From assembly GCA_027485165.1 (NCBI GenBank), contig JAIXRN010000052.1, positions 62,001 to 126,000 on the forward strand: 64,000 nucleotides of DNA. The letters run 5' to 3'. This document shows, piece after piece, positions 17,119 to 27,185 of the stretch. The position numbers were made by a program, and so were the translations under genes. The stretch's first letter is position 1; each line of letters starts with the position of its first letter. The DNA is from Rubrivivax sp. (GTDB lineage: Bacteria > Pseudomonadota > Gammaproteobacteria > Burkholderiales > Burkholderiaceae_C). The notes under the pieces are model-generated. The model searched no databases. It was not told the origin of the DNA and was given only the letters and a program-made list of their open reading frames with translations.

Positions 17119-18194
17119 CTAGATTAAAGATATATCGTATAGATAGTGATGATTCCTTCCAAGGCTTGGTCAGGTCGCCAGATGAGAGTCAGGACGATGG
17201 ATCGTGCGCACTAGAAGATCGAGGTTTGTTCGATGTTTCATCTTATTGCGGCAGAGGCCTGGCATTTGAGGCAATGCGCCGCAATCAGGCTAAGCCAAAG
17301 GCAGCGTTCAACATTTGGGGTCTTCACTTCCCAGTTGAGATTGCCAAAGCGCTGGGTCTGCGATCAGGGCCAGACATTCAATTGTTACCGGTTTCAGTCG
17401 AACATAACCCATGGGTGCTGGTTCGTCTCCGCTATCAGATGGCCGGGTGGGAAGAGGGGGCGTCTTTGCGCGGATTCGAGATCATGCCCGGAGTCTGTTC
17501 GTCCTACCATCGGTGGATAAACACGACGGACCAGAAGCTGGTTGAGCTTGAGTTGTTTAAGGCCGCGGATGGAGATTCCAGCCCGACCTATGTCACCCAG
17601 TCATTCGTGGATAGGATCAAGGTCAACGGAATCACAGGCTTACGTTTCAAGCATATCGGCTACGTGATTTCAGATCCCAGCGAGGCCGTCTTTCCACCCG
17701 CCCCGCCGCTGTCCAAGCCCAGTCCTCGCAAAGGGCCGAAAGCAAGAATCCTGGCGCTGCCGCCGGACCTCGGGGCCGAACTGGCGGCCGATGGCGAAAA
17801 GCTACGGGCTGAGCTGGCCGTCTTGCTGGACGCGTCGGCGGCCGAGGTGTTGCCGCGGTTGATGGCGTACCTCGAAGCCGGCAAGGCCAGCTTTGTTCGC
17901 ACTCCCGTGCAGGTGCAAGTCTCGCTGTGCCAAGGCCTGGGCCGGGTGTATGGCGACTTGTTTGTCCAAGCCTTTGGTTGGCAGCATCGGCTGTTGGAAA
18001 TCAAGCGCGGCTATCGGTACGACGCGATCGTGTCGCCAGATCAGCGCTATGCCGTGCCGCTGAGCCTGTACATCCGGCAGCAGCTGGAAGCGCCGCCATC
18101 GCAAACCCCGACTTTGAAGCTGCAATACAACATGGTTGCCGCAGGTCGGCTGCCGCCACCGCCGCACCCTGATGCCCCGCTCGTGATGGCCTAG
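17115..18194 (+). CDS. putative immunity protein, two-domain chimera (Imm11/DUF1629-like plus DUF3806-like)
   Basis: 359 residues, translationally coupled to the AHH nuclease by a 4-bp overlap. The first 190 or so residues (WGLHFPVEIAKALGLRSGP, VDRIKVNGITGLRFKHIG) resemble the Imm11/MXAN_0049 immunity family, which is paired with nuclease toxins in Myxococcus. A Pro-rich linker (about 193-210) leads to a second domain. In that domain, LCQGLGRVYGDLFVQAFGW and YDAIVSPDQRYAVPLSLYI recall DUF3806. The DNA changes from AT-rich to GC-rich near 17690, at the linker, so the gene may join parts of different origin. Both family calls are from memory of motifs, not from a search. Confidence 0.6.
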   Translation: MTRLKIYRIDSDDSFQGLVRSPDESQDDGSCALEDRGLFDVSSYCGRGLAFEAMRRNQAKPKAAFNIWGLHFPVEIAKALGLRSGPDIQLLPVSVEHNPWVLVRLRYQMAGWEEGASLRGFEIMPGVCSSYHRWINTTDQKLVELELFKAADGDSSPTYVTQSFVDRIKVNGITGLRFKHIGYVISDPSEAVFPPAPPLSKPSPRKGPKARILALPPDLGAELAADGEKLRAELAVLLDASAAEVLPRLMAYLEAGKASFVRTPVQVQVSLCQGLGRVYGDLFVQAFGWQHRLLEIKRGYRYDAIVSPDQRYAVPLSLYIRQQLEAPPSQTPTLKLQYNMVAAGRLPPPPHPDAPLVMA

Positions 18195-18245
18195 TCAACC
18201 AGCCGGATCCGAAGCAGCGTCTTCCCCCGAATGCTTGCAGCGCAG

Positions 18246-19784
18246 CTACCCCGCCAGCACCCGCTGCAACTGCAATGCCTCGGCCACATGCGAAACGCCC
18301 ACTTGCGGTGCATCGGCCAGGTCCGCGATGGTGCGCGCTACTTTCATCGCTCGGTGCAGCCGCCGACCTGACCAGCCCAGCCGGTCGGCCGCCTGGCGCA
18401 GGAAGTGAGTGGCGGCTTCTTGTAGAACACAGTGCTCGTCGATATCGCCGGGCCCCAACTGTCCATTGGGCTGACCCTGGCGCTGGACGGCGCGCTGGCG
18501 GGCTGCGGCCACGCGCGCCGCGACCACGGCGCTGGCTTCGCCGGCCGGGGCGGCCAGCAGGTCGGCCGGGCGCGCGGCCAGCACTTCCACCTGCAGGTCG
18601 ATGCGGTCCAGCAGCGGGCCCGACAGCCGGCCCTGGTAGCGCGCCACGGCGTCAGGCGTGCAGCGGCAGGCGCGTTGGCCGGCGGTCCCGGCGCCCAGCC
18701 AGCCGCAGGGGCAGGGGTTCATCGCCGCCACCAGCTGGAAGCGCGCTGGAAAGCTGGCCTGTCGCGCCGCGCGCGAAATCGTGATGCGCCCGGTCTCCAG
18801 CGGCTCGCGCAGCGCCTCCAGCGCGGCGCGCGGGAATTCGGGCGTTTCGTCCAGGAACAGCAGCCCGCCGTGGGCCAGGCTGATTTCGCCCGGCCGCGGC
18901 GGCGAACCGCCGCCCACCAGGGCCACCGCGCTGGCGGTGTGGTGCGGGCTGCGGAACGGGCGCTGCCCCGTCGCCGCGGCGTCGATGGCGCTGCTGGACA
19001 GGCCCTGCAGCGCGGCGGCGGCCAGCGCCTCGTCGTCGTCCAGCGGCGGCAGCAGCCCCGGCAGGCGCTGCGCCAGCATCGACTTGCCGGTGCCCGGCGG
19101 CCCCACCAGCAGCAGGCTGTGGGCGCCGGCGGCAGCAATTTCCAGCGCGCGCTTGGCCCCGGCCTGGCCTTTCACGTCGCGCAGGTCGGGGCCGGGCAGG
19201 GCCAGCTGCGGCGGCCAGGGGCGCGCTGGGGGTAGCGGTACGGCGGCGTCGCCCGGCAGCAGGGCGGCCACCACGTCGGCCAGGTTGCGCGCCCCGCGCA
19301 CGTCCAACCCCGGCACCTGGGCAGCCGTGCGGGCGCTGGGGCAGGGCAGCACCAGCTGGCGCGGCGGTGCAGCACTGCCGGCCGCCGCGCGGCGTACCGC
19401 CAGCGCCAGCGCGAGCGCGCCGCGCACCGGGCGCAGTTCGCCGGCCAGGGACAGCTCGCCGGCGAATTCCGCTGCCGCCAGGCGTTCCGGGTCCAGCAGA
19501 CCGCTGGCGGCCAGGATGCCCAGCGCGATAGGCAGGTCGAAGCGGCCCGATTCCTTGGGCAGGTCGGCAGGGGCCAGGCTGACCGTGACGCGCTTGTTGT
19601 GCGGGAAGGCAAAGCCGCTTTGCTGCAGCGCGGCGCGCACCCGTTCGCGCGCTTCCTTCACTTCGGTGTCGGCCAGGCCCACCAGGGTAAAGCTGGGCAG
19701 GCCGTTGGCCAGCTGCACTTCCACATGCACGGCCGGGGCTTCGAAGCCCAGCAGGGCGCGGCTGTTGACGGTGGCCAGGGACAT
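18246..19784 (-). CDS. comM: ComM/YifB family Mg-chelatase-like AAA ATPase
   Basis: 512 residues. An N-terminal Lon-protease-S16-like fold (SLATVNSRALLGFEAPAVHVEV, residues 2-23) is followed by a ChlI-type AAA domain with Walker A GPPGTGKSM, and by the Mg_chelatase C-terminal helical domain (RLGWSGRRLHRAMKVARTIADL). ComM is a hexameric helicase that widens branch migration during natural transformation. The start at 19784 is preceded on the minus strand by AGGAGG at ideal spacing; the frame extends to 20030 but into the glnK control region. Confidence 0.93.
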   Translation of the reverse strand: MSLATVNSRALLGFEAPAVHVEVQLANGLPSFTLVGLADTEVKEARERVRAALQQSGFAFPHNKRVTVSLAPADLPKESGRFDLPIALGILAASGLLDPERLAAAEFAGELSLAGELRPVRGALALALAVRRAAAGSAAPPRQLVLPCPSARTAAQVPGLDVRGARNLADVVAALLPGDAAVPLPPARPWPPQLALPGPDLRDVKGQAGAKRALEIAAAGAHSLLLVGPPGTGKSMLAQRLPGLLPPLDDDEALAAAALQGLSSSAIDAAATGQRPFRSPHHTASAVALVGGGSPPRPGEISLAHGGLLFLDETPEFPRAALEALREPLETGRITISRAARQASFPARFQLVAAMNPCPCGWLGAGTAGQRACRCTPDAVARYQGRLSGPLLDRIDLQVEVLAARPADLLAAPAGEASAVVAARVAAARQRAVQRQGQPNGQLGPGDIDEHCVLQEAATHFLRQAADRLGWSGRRLHRAMKVARTIADLADAPQVGVSHVAEALQLQRVLAG

Positions 19785-19860
19785 GGTTTTCCTCCTGCCC
19801 ATCATTCTGGGCAGGGGCTGGCATGAGCCCTCGCACCAAGGCGGGGGCCCCTCGAAAGGG

Positions 19861-19877
19861 TGCACGCCTTTGGTGCA
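19861..19877 (+). promoter_or_regulatory. NtrC binding site upstream of glnK-amtB
   Basis: TGCACGCCTTTGGTGCA matches the NtrC dyad TGCACC-N5-GGTGCA with one deviation. It is centred roughly 115 bp before the expected glnK transcription start, a normal enhancer distance. A weaker half-site (GCACCA) lies near 19834. Confidence 0.8.
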
Positions 19878-19957
19878 TAGACGCGGGCCGTGTGCGGCCC
19901 ATGGCGACGGCGCCAGCCGCTGCTGGCCGTCGCGGCAGCCGCGCTGCGGCCAGGGTG

Positions 19958-19973
19958 TGGCACAGAAGCTGCA
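19958..19973 (+). promoter_or_regulatory. sigma-54 (-24/-12) promoter of glnK-amtB
   Basis: TGGCACAGAAGCTGCA matches TGGCACG-N4-TTGCA at 10 of 12 defined positions, with the invariant GG and GC exactly 10 bp apart. Transcription would start near 19984, giving a 5' leader of about 75 nt before the glnK ATG. Confidence 0.85.
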
Positions 19974-20049
19974 AACCCACACGTCGAACGTGTGCGTGCC
20001 CCACCCGGCCATGTGCGCAGCCACCAGCACAAGCTTTTTTGGACCCTAG

Positions 20050-20397
<348 letters not shown>

Positions 20398-20474
20398 TCC
20401 CCGCGCCCTTTCTCGCGGTCTTGCTGGCGCCGCCTGGCGTCACCCGCCCCGAACCCCACAGAACCGACCCCACC

Positions 20475-21995
20475 ATGAAGAAACTGATTTCGATCATCGC
20501 CCTGGGCCTGGCGGCCTGGGGCTTCAGCGTCCCGGTGCTGGCGCAGGACCCGGCAGCTTCTGCTGCTTCGGCAGCCGCGGCGCCCGCGTCTGCAGCGGCC
20601 AGCGCCGCCGAGGCCGCTGCACCGATGGCTGCCACCGCTGCGCCGGCAGCCCCCGCGGCTTCGGCTGCCCCGGCCCCGGCCCCTGTGCCCAACAAGGGCG
20701 ACACCGCCTTCATGACGGTGGCCACGGCCCTGGTCATCATGATGACCATCCCCGGCCTGGCGCTTTTCTACGGTGGCCTGGTGCGCAGCAAGAACATGCT
20801 GTCGGTGCTGATGCAGGTGTTCGTGATCTTCGCGCTCATCTCGGTGCTGTGGGTGGTCTACGGCTACAGCCTGGCCTTCACCGCCAGCAACCCGTACTTC
20901 GGCACGCTGGACAAGCTGTTCCTGAAGGGCGTGACGCCGGACTCGATCGCCGCCACGTTCAGCAAGGGCGTCTACATCCCCGAGCTCACCTTCGTGGCCT
21001 TCCAGGGTACCTTCGCCGCCATCACCACGGCGCTGATCGTCGGGGCCTTTGCAGAACGCATGAAGTTCTCGGCAGTGCTGCTGTTTTCGGTGCTGTGGTT
21101 CACCTTCGCCTACCTGCCGATCGCGCACATGGTCTGGTACTGGGACGGCCCTGACGCCATCACCGACGCCAAGAGCCTGGAAGCCGTGACCGCCAACGCC
21201 GGCGCACTGTGGGCCAAGGGCGCGCTGGACTTCGCCGGCGGCACCGTGGTGCACATCAACGCCGCCGTCGCTGGCCTGGTGGGCGCCTTCATGGTGGGCA
21301 AGCGCATCGGCTACGGCAAGGAATCGATGGCCCCGCACAGCCTGACGCTGACGATGGTGGGTGCTTCGCTGCTGTGGGTGGGCTGGTTCGGCTTCAACGC
21401 CGGTTCCAACCTGGAAGCCAACGGCATCGCTGCGCTGGCCTTCATCAACACCGTGGTCGCCACGGCGGCAGCCACGCTGGCCTGGTGCGCGGCGGAATCG
21501 CTGCTGAAGGGCAAGGCATCGATGCTGGGCGCGGCTTCGGGCGCGGTGGCGGGCCTGGTGGCCATCACCCCGGCTTGCGGCTTCGTGGGCGTGGGCGGTG
21601 CCCTGGTCATCGGTCTGCTGTCGGGCGTCGTCTGCCTGTGGGGCGTGACGGGCCTGAAGAAGCTGCTGGGCGCTGACGATTCGCTGGACGTGTTCGGCGT
21701 GCACGGCGTCGGCGGCATCCTGGGCGCCTTGCTGACGGGCGTGTTTGCCAGCCCCAGCCTGGGCGGCCTGGGCGCCTGCGACTACATCGAAAACAAGTGC
21801 GGCGTGTTCCCAGGCATCGGTGCCCAGGTCTGGATCCAGGCCCAGGGCGTGATCTACACCGTCATCCTGTCGGCGGTGGTGGCCTTCATCGCCTACAAGA
21901 TCGTCGACCTGACGATCGGGCTGCGCGTGCCGGAAGAAGACGAACGCGAAGGCCTGGACATCAGCTCGCACGGCGAGACCGCCTACAACAAGTGA
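20475..21995 (+). CDS. amtB: ammonium transporter
   Basis: 506 residues. The signal peptide MKKLISIIALGLAAWG...VLA is followed by an Ala-rich linker of about 55 residues, then eleven predicted helices. Amt landmarks are MTIPGLALFYGGLVRSKN, the first pore histidine in GGTVVHINA and the second in DVFGVHGVGG, matching the E. coli H168/H318 pair. It conducts ammonium/ammonia into the cell and is gated by GlnK. The start MKKLIS at 20475 is preferred over the longer frame from 20421 because it begins the signal peptide. The gene is co-transcribed with glnK (77-bp gap). Confidence 0.96.
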   Translation: MKKLISIIALGLAAWGFSVPVLAQDPAASAASAAAAPASAAASAAEAAAPMAATAAPAAPAASAAPAPAPVPNKGDTAFMTVATALVIMMTIPGLALFYGGLVRSKNMLSVLMQVFVIFALISVLWVVYGYSLAFTASNPYFGTLDKLFLKGVTPDSIAATFSKGVYIPELTFVAFQGTFAAITTALIVGAFAERMKFSAVLLFSVLWFTFAYLPIAHMVWYWDGPDAITDAKSLEAVTANAGALWAKGALDFAGGTVVHINAAVAGLVGAFMVGKRIGYGKESMAPHSLTLTMVGASLLWVGWFGFNAGSNLEANGIAALAFINTVVATAAATLAWCAAESLLKGKASMLGAASGAVAGLVAITPACGFVGVGGALVIGLLSGVVCLWGVTGLKKLLGADDSLDVFGVHGVGGILGALLTGVFASPSLGGLGACDYIENKCGVFPGIGAQVWIQAQGVIYTVILSAVVAFIAYKIVDLTIGLRVPEEDEREGLDISSHGETAYNK

Positions 21996-22024
21996 TGCAC
22001 TAGACGGGTTCCCCCTGTCTGTGA

Positions 22025-22048
22025 AGCGGCGGCCCTCGGGCCGCCGCT
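22025..22048 (+). terminator. strong GC hairpin between amtB and gshA
   Basis: AGCGGCGGCCC pairs perfectly with GGGCCGCCGCT. Only a short T-containing stretch (GTGCTTT) follows, so it is a probable but not classical terminator for glnK-amtB. Confidence 0.65.
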
Positions 22049-22078
22049 GTGCTTTCGGGCCTGCGTCCCTAGAATCGG

Positions 22079-23380
22079 ATGATGGTTCCTCATCTCATCA
22101 CCGCGCTCACGGGCCCCATCAACGAACTCGAACAGCGCGTGCTGGAGAGCATGCCGGCCATCGAACGCTGGTACCGGCTGGAATGGATGGAACACACACC
22201 GCCGTTCTATTGCTCGGTTGACCTGCGCAACGCCGGCTTCAAGCTGGCACCGGTGGACACCAACCTGTTCCCGGGCGGCTTCCATCACCTGACGCCGGAA
22301 ATGCTGCCGCTGGCGGTGCAGGCGGCGATGGCCGCGATCGAGAAGATCTGCCCCGAGGCCAAAAACCTGCTGCTGATCCCCGAGAACCGCACGCGCAACA
22401 GCTTCTACCTGATGCACCTGCAGCGCCTGATGGACATCCTCACCCAGGCCGGCCTGAACGTGCGCCTGGGGCAGCCCGATGCCAGCATCACCGAAGCCAG
22501 CGTGCTGGCCCTGCCCGATGGCAGCGAACTCACGCTGGAACCCCTGCTGCGCAGCAAGCGCCGGCTGGGGCTGAAAGACTTCGACCCCTGCACCATCCTG
22601 CTGAACAACGACCTGTCGCAGGGCCCGATGGCGGCGCTGCAAGGGCTGCATGAACAGTACCTGCTGCCGCCGCTGCACGCCGGCTGGACGGTGCGGCGCA
22701 AAAGCCGGCATTTCGAAAGCTACGAGGAAGTGGCGAAGAAGTTCGCCAAGCTGCTGGGCATGGACCCGTGGCTCATCAACCCCATGCACGGGCGCTGCGG
22801 CCAGGTCGACGTCAGCAGCGTGGCTGGGCTGGAATGCGTGCAGGGCCATGTCGACGCCCTGCTGACCAAGGTGCGCCGCAAGTACAAGGAATACGGCATC
22901 AACGAACGCCCCTTCGTCGTCGTCAAGGCCGACGACGGCAGCGGCGGCATGGGCCTGCTGACGGTGCGCGACGCGAAGGAAGTGGAAGACCTGCGCCAGC
23001 GCAGCGCCGACCCGCGCCTGGGCGCTGGCAGCCCGGACGGCATGGCGCCCGAGGTCATCATCCAGGAAGGCGTGCCGACCTACGAACGCATGCACGACGC
23101 CGTGGCCGAACCCGTGGTGTGCATGATCGACCGCTATGTGGTGGGCGGCTACTACCGCGTGCACGCCGACCGCGGCATCGACGAGAACCTGAACGCCCCC
23201 GGTGCCGCCTACGTTCCGCTGGCCTTTGCGCAGCAGCAGCAGCTGCCGCGGCGCGGTGCCAAGCCCGGCGCCAGCGCGCCCAACCGCTTCTACATGTACG
23301 GCGTCATCGGCCGGCTGGCGATGCTGGCCGCCAGCTACGAACTGGAAGCCACCGACCCCGAGGCCGAGGTCTACGAATAG
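22079..23380 (+). CDS. gshA: glutamate-cysteine ligase, proteobacterial (GshA type 4) family
   Basis: 433 residues. It matches the ATP-grasp-like glutamate-cysteine ligase group of betaproteobacteria rather than the E. coli GshA fold: WYRLEWMEHTPPFYCSVDLRN near the N-terminus, VDTNLFPGGFHHL, and the KADDGSGGMGLL nucleotide-binding segment with RYVVGGYYRVHADRG. It makes gamma-glutamylcysteine, the first step of glutathione synthesis. Its place directly after amtB is typical of Burkholderiales; gshB is not in the 1.5 kb that follows. An alternative ATG is one codon downstream (22082). Confidence 0.9.
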   Translation: MMVPHLITALTGPINELEQRVLESMPAIERWYRLEWMEHTPPFYCSVDLRNAGFKLAPVDTNLFPGGFHHLTPEMLPLAVQAAMAAIEKICPEAKNLLLIPENRTRNSFYLMHLQRLMDILTQAGLNVRLGQPDASITEASVLALPDGSELTLEPLLRSKRRLGLKDFDPCTILLNNDLSQGPMAALQGLHEQYLLPPLHAGWTVRRKSRHFESYEEVAKKFAKLLGMDPWLINPMHGRCGQVDVSSVAGLECVQGHVDALLTKVRRKYKEYGINERPFVVVKADDGSGGMGLLTVRDAKEVEDLRQRSADPRLGAGSPDGMAPEVIIQEGVPTYERMHDAVAEPVVCMIDRYVVGGYYRVHADRGIDENLNAPGAAYVPLAFAQQQQLPRRGAKPGASAPNRFYMYGVIGRLAMLAASYELEATDPEAEVYE

Positions 23381-23410
23381 CCGCTGGCCGCGCCGCCATC
23401 GGCCGGCCCG

Positions 23411-24961
23411 TTAGGCCAGCTTGAACACCGCCACGGCCTGCACGAGCTGACGCGACTGGTGTTTCAGGCTTTCTGACGCCGCTGCGCTTTGTTCCACCAG
23501 CGCAGCGTTTTGCTGGGTGGCGCGGTCCATTTGCGTCACGGCCTGGCCGACCTGGGCCACGCCCTGGCTTTGTTCGGTGCTGGCCGCGCTGATCTCGCCC
23601 ACGATGTCGGTGACGCGACGGATCGACGCCACCACTTCCTGCATCGTGGCCCCGGTGCGGTCGACCAGGCCAGTGCCCTTCTCGACCTTGTCGACGCTGG
23701 CGCTGATCAAGGCCTTGATCTCGCGCGCTGCCGTGGCCGAACGCTGCGCCAGGGTGCGCACTTCGCTGGCCACCACCGCGAAGCCGCGGCCCTGTTCGCC
23801 AGCGCGCGCGGCTTCCACCGCGGCGTTGAGCGCCAGGATGTTGGTCTGGAAGGCGATGCCGTCGATCGTGCCGATGATGTCGGCGATCTTGTGGCTGCTG
23901 GCGCTGATCTCCTTCATGGTGTCGACCACTTCGCGCACCATCTCGCCGCCCTGCGTGGCAACCGTGGACGAGGTGATGGCCAGCTGGTTGGCCTGTCGGG
24001 CGTTGTCGGCGTTCTGGCGCACCGTGGCGCCCAGCTCTTCCATCGACGCCGCGGTCTGCTGCAGTGAACTGGCCTGCTGTTCGGTGCGGCTGGACAGGTC
24101 GGCGTTGCCGCTGGCGATCTGCTGGCTGGCGCTGGCCACGCTTTCGGCGTTCTGGCGCACCGCGTGCACGGTCTGCGCAAGCTTGTCGGACATGGTCTTC
24201 AGCGCCGCCAGCGCGCTGTCGCGGTCGCCGGGTTGAAGTTCGATGTGCGTCGTCAGGTCGCCCGCGGCCACGGCGGCCGACACCCGCTTGAGTTCTGCGG
24301 GCTCTGCGCCCAGTTCGCGCATCATGCGAATCACGTACCAGGCGAAGCCCGTCGCGCCGGCTGACACCAGCAGCACCACGGCCAACACCAGGTTGCGGGC
24401 GAACAGGGCTTCATCGACCACGCCCGCCAATTCAGCTGTCAGCCTTTCGCCCTGGCGCCGCTTTTCCGCGGCCAGCGGTTCGAGCAGGCGGTTGCGGGCG
24501 ACGATGGTGTTGGCCACCAGGAAGGCGAAGGCCTCGTCTTTCTTGCCATCCTGAATCAGCTTCAGGTTTTCTCCACCCACGCGCCAGAACTCGGTCATCA
24601 GCGCGGGCATCGGTTTGAAGGCGTCGCGGCCGGCCTGGGTGGTCATGGCGGCGCCGAATTCCGTCAGGGTCTTTTCCAGTGTTTCCTTCTTTGACAGGAT
24701 GTCGGCGATGGTGGCGTTCAGCTCTTCTGGCGAGCGCGCCAGGATGGCGTGGCGCACCTGCAGCGAAGAACGCGTGACGTCCAGTTCAATCTCGGAAATG
24801 CGCTGCAGCTGGGGCACACGGTTGTCGTTGATTTCCTGGGCTTGCCGGGCTTCGGCGCTCAGCAGTACCCAGACGGTGATGGCCAGGCCAGCCATCGAAC
24901 TGACGAGGCCCGCGCTGGCGGCATAAAGCTTCTGCCGCAGAGAAAAACGGTGACTTGGCAT
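23411..24961 (-). CDS. methyl-accepting chemotaxis protein
   Basis: 516 residues. One membrane helix (about 13-35) precedes a periplasmic four-helix-bundle domain (about 36-190), a second helix (about 191-212), HAMP (213-265) and a long signalling coiled coil. The hairpin tip [20 protein letters not shown] is the conserved CheA/CheW contact. No ligand specificity can be deduced, and no C-terminal CheR-docking pentapeptide is present. It is transcribed away from kup. Confidence 0.94.
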   Translation of the reverse strand: MPSHRFSLRQKLYAASAGLVSSMAGLAITVWVLLSAEARQAQEINDNRVPQLQRISEIELDVTRSSLQVRHAILARSPEELNATIADILSKKETLEKTLTEFGAAMTTQAGRDAFKPMPALMTEFWRVGGENLKLIQDGKKDEAFAFLVANTIVARNRLLEPLAAEKRRQGERLTAELAGVVDEALFARNLVLAVVLLVSAGATGFAWYVIRMMRELGAEPAELKRVSAAVAAGDLTTHIELQPGDRDSALAALKTMSDKLAQTVHAVRQNAESVASASQQIASGNADLSSRTEQQASSLQQTAASMEELGATVRQNADNARQANQLAITSSTVATQGGEMVREVVDTMKEISASSHKIADIIGTIDGIAFQTNILALNAAVEAARAGEQGRGFAVVASEVRTLAQRSATAAREIKALISASVDKVEKGTGLVDRTGATMQEVVASIRRVTDIVGEISAASTEQSQGVAQVGQAVTQMDRATQQNAALVEQSAAASESLKHQSRQLVQAVAVFKLA

Positions 24962-25221
24962 ATCGGTGAACTTGATGGGTGTTGGCGTTCTGGGGTTGGC
25001 GTCTGGGCTGCTGGCATTCGCTGCAGCGAAGGTCGCAGGCTCAGGTCGACGCCCTGCAATCTACGGACAAAAACGGTTCTGCTTGATTCGAAAAACGGTG
25101 ACGAAAGCCTGCGTTTGTCATTGGCCATCCCTTTGCCAGGACTAAAGTCCGGGCATTTGCTGCGCCGCAACAAGCCAGGCCTGCGCCGCAGGGGCCGGCG
25201 CACAATCCAGCAGTACCTGCC

Positions 25222-27105
25222 ATGCGAGCCGAAACCCGATCCTCCACGCCCGGCGCACTGGCCGGCCTGACCCTGGCGGCCATCGGCGTGGTCTACGGCG
25301 ACATCGGCACCAGCCCGCTGTATGCGCTGAAGGAAGTGTTCGCCGAAGGCCGGGTGCCGCTGAACGCCGGCAACATCCTGGGCATCCTGAGCCTGGTGTT
25401 CTGGACGCTCACCGTGGTGGTGTCGCTGAAGTACGTGGTGCTGATCCTGCGGGCCGACAACCACGGCGAAGGCGGGCTCATCGCCATGCTGGCCCTGGCC
25501 ACGCAGGCAGTGAAGGACAAACCGGTGCTGCGCACGCGGCTCTTGCTGCTGGGCATCTTCGGCACGGCCATCTTCTTCGGCGACGGCGTCATCACGCCGG
25601 CCATCAGCGTGCTGTCGGCGGTGGAAGGCCTGGAAGTGGCGGCGCCCGCGCTGCACCGCTTTGTCGTGCCGATCACCCTGGTCGTCATCACCGCGCTGTT
25701 TGCTGCGCAGCGTTTCGGCACCACGGTGGTGGGTCGCTTGTTCGGGCCTGTCACCCTGCTGTGGTTTGGCGTGCTGGCGGTGCTGGGTGTCGTGCACATC
25801 TTGCAGCACCCGCAGGTGCTGGTGGCGCTGTCGCCGCACCATGCCCTGGGTTTCCTGGTGAACGAGCCGGCCGTGGCCTTCGTGGCGCTGGGGGCCGTGG
25901 TGCTGTGCGTCACCGGTGCCGAGGCGCTGTACGCCGACCTCGGGCACTTCGGGTGCCGGCCCATCCGGCTGGCGTGGTTCATGGTCGTCATGCCGGCCTT
26001 GGTGCTGAACTACTTCGGCCAGGGCGCGATGCTGCTGCAGCACCCTGAAAACGTACGCAACCCTTTCTACGAAATGGCGCCGCAGTGGGCGCTGTTCCCG
26101 CTCATCGGGCTGGCGACGCTGGCCACGGTGATCGCTTCGCAGGCACTCATCACCGCGGCCTTCAGCGTCACCAAGCAGGCCATCCAGCTGGGCTACCTGC
26201 CGCGGCTGCGCGTGGTGCACACCAGCGTGCGTGAAACCGGGCAGATCTACGTGCCCTTCGTCAACTGGTCGCTCTACGTCTGCGTGGTGTTTGCCGTCGT
26301 GGTGTTCGGCAGCAGCAGCGCGCTGGCGCATGCGTACGGCATCGCCGTGACGATCGACATGACCATCACCACGGTGATGACCTTCTTCGTCATCCGCTAC
26401 GCCTGGAAGCTGCCGCTGGCCGTGTGCCTGGCGGCCACGGGCGTGTTCTTCGTCGTCGACTTCGTCTTCTTTGCGGCCAACGTGGTGAAGGTGCTGGACG
26501 GCGGCTGGTTTCCGCTCGTCATCGGTGGCGCGATGTTCGGCCTGATGACGACCTGGAAGCAGGGCCGCCGGCTGCTGAGCGAACGCCTGCGCCAAGAGTC
26601 GATCGAGCTCGACGCCTTTCTCGAATCGATCTTCATCAGCCCGCCGCTGCGCGTGCCCGGCACGGCCGTGTTCCTGAGCGCCGAACAGGGCGCCACGCCC
26701 TTTGCCCTGCTGCACAACCTGAAGCACAACAAGGTGCTGCACGAACAAAACCTGTTCGTCACCGTGCAGCACCATGAAAGGCCGTGGATCGGTTTCGACA
26801 AGCGCTGCGAAGTGCAGCCCCTGGGCCACGACTGCTGGCAGGTGACCCTGCACTTCGGCTTCAAGAACGACCCCGACGTGCCCGAGGCGCTGAAGCTGCT
26901 GCGCACGCGCGGCGTGGTGCTGGAAGAGATGGAGACCAGCTACTTCCTCAGCCGCGACAGCGTGATTGCCACCCTGGGTGGCGGCATGGCGCTGTGGCGC
27001 GAACAGCTGTTCGCCAGCATGCACCGAAACGCTGCCGGCGCCGCGGACTTCCTGAACCTGCCGGCCAACCGGCTGGTCGAGCTGGGCACCAAGGTCGAGA
27101 TCTGA
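25222..27105 (+). CDS. kup: low-affinity potassium transporter Kup
   Basis: 627 residues, normal for the KUP/HAK/KT family. The N-terminal block [16 protein letters not shown] is the family signature; RADNHGEGG and [20 protein letters not shown] follow, with about twelve membrane helices up to residue 450 and a cytoplasmic C-terminal domain. It imports K+ with H+. ATG 25222 opens with [18 protein letters not shown]-rich hairpin follows the gene. Confidence 0.96.
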   Translation: MRAETRSSTPGALAGLTLAAIGVVYGDIGTSPLYALKEVFAEGRVPLNAGNILGILSLVFWTLTVVVSLKYVVLILRADNHGEGGLIAMLALATQAVKDKPVLRTRLLLLGIFGTAIFFGDGVITPAISVLSAVEGLEVAAPALHRFVVPITLVVITALFAAQRFGTTVVGRLFGPVTLLWFGVLAVLGVVHILQHPQVLVALSPHHALGFLVNEPAVAFVALGAVVLCVTGAEALYADLGHFGCRPIRLAWFMVVMPALVLNYFGQGAMLLQHPENVRNPFYEMAPQWALFPLIGLATLATVIASQALITAAFSVTKQAIQLGYLPRLRVVHTSVRETGQIYVPFVNWSLYVCVVFAVVVFGSSSALAHAYGIAVTIDMTITTVMTFFVIRYAWKLPLAVCLAATGVFFVVDFVFFAANVVKVLDGGWFPLVIGGAMFGLMTTWKQGRRLLSERLRQESIELDAFLESIFISPPLRVPGTAVFLSAEQGATPFALLHNLKHNKVLHEQNLFVTVQHHERPWIGFDKRCEVQPLGHDCWQVTLHFGFKNDPDVPEALKLLRTRGVVLEEMETSYFLSRDSVIATLGGGMALWREQLFASMHRNAAGAADFLNLPANRLVELGTKVEI

Positions 27106-27110
27106 GACCC

Positions 27111-27130
27111 CGCCTGGTGCCCGCCAGGCG
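27111..27130. terminator. hairpin between the convergent kup and M14 peptidase genes
   Basis: CGCCTGG (27111-27117) pairs with CCAGGCG (27124-27130) around a 6-nt loop in the 80-bp gap between two convergent genes. It may serve either strand. There is no clear T-run. Confidence 0.45.
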
Positions 27131-27185
27131 CTTGGCTTGTGCCCGCTGTCGCGCCGCCCGGTGGCTGATGGCCCAGCGCTGAAGC

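Noticed and set aside
24962..25221. Possible sigma-28 promoter for the chemoreceptor in the MCP/kup gap
   Set aside because: A TCAAG-like -35 is present on the minus strand, but the -10 matches GCCGATAA at only half the positions.
24859..27024. 721-residue frame antisense to kup
   Set aside because: High GC keeps antisense frames open; the composition is His/Gln/Arg-rich with no family motif, and kup is certain on the other strand.
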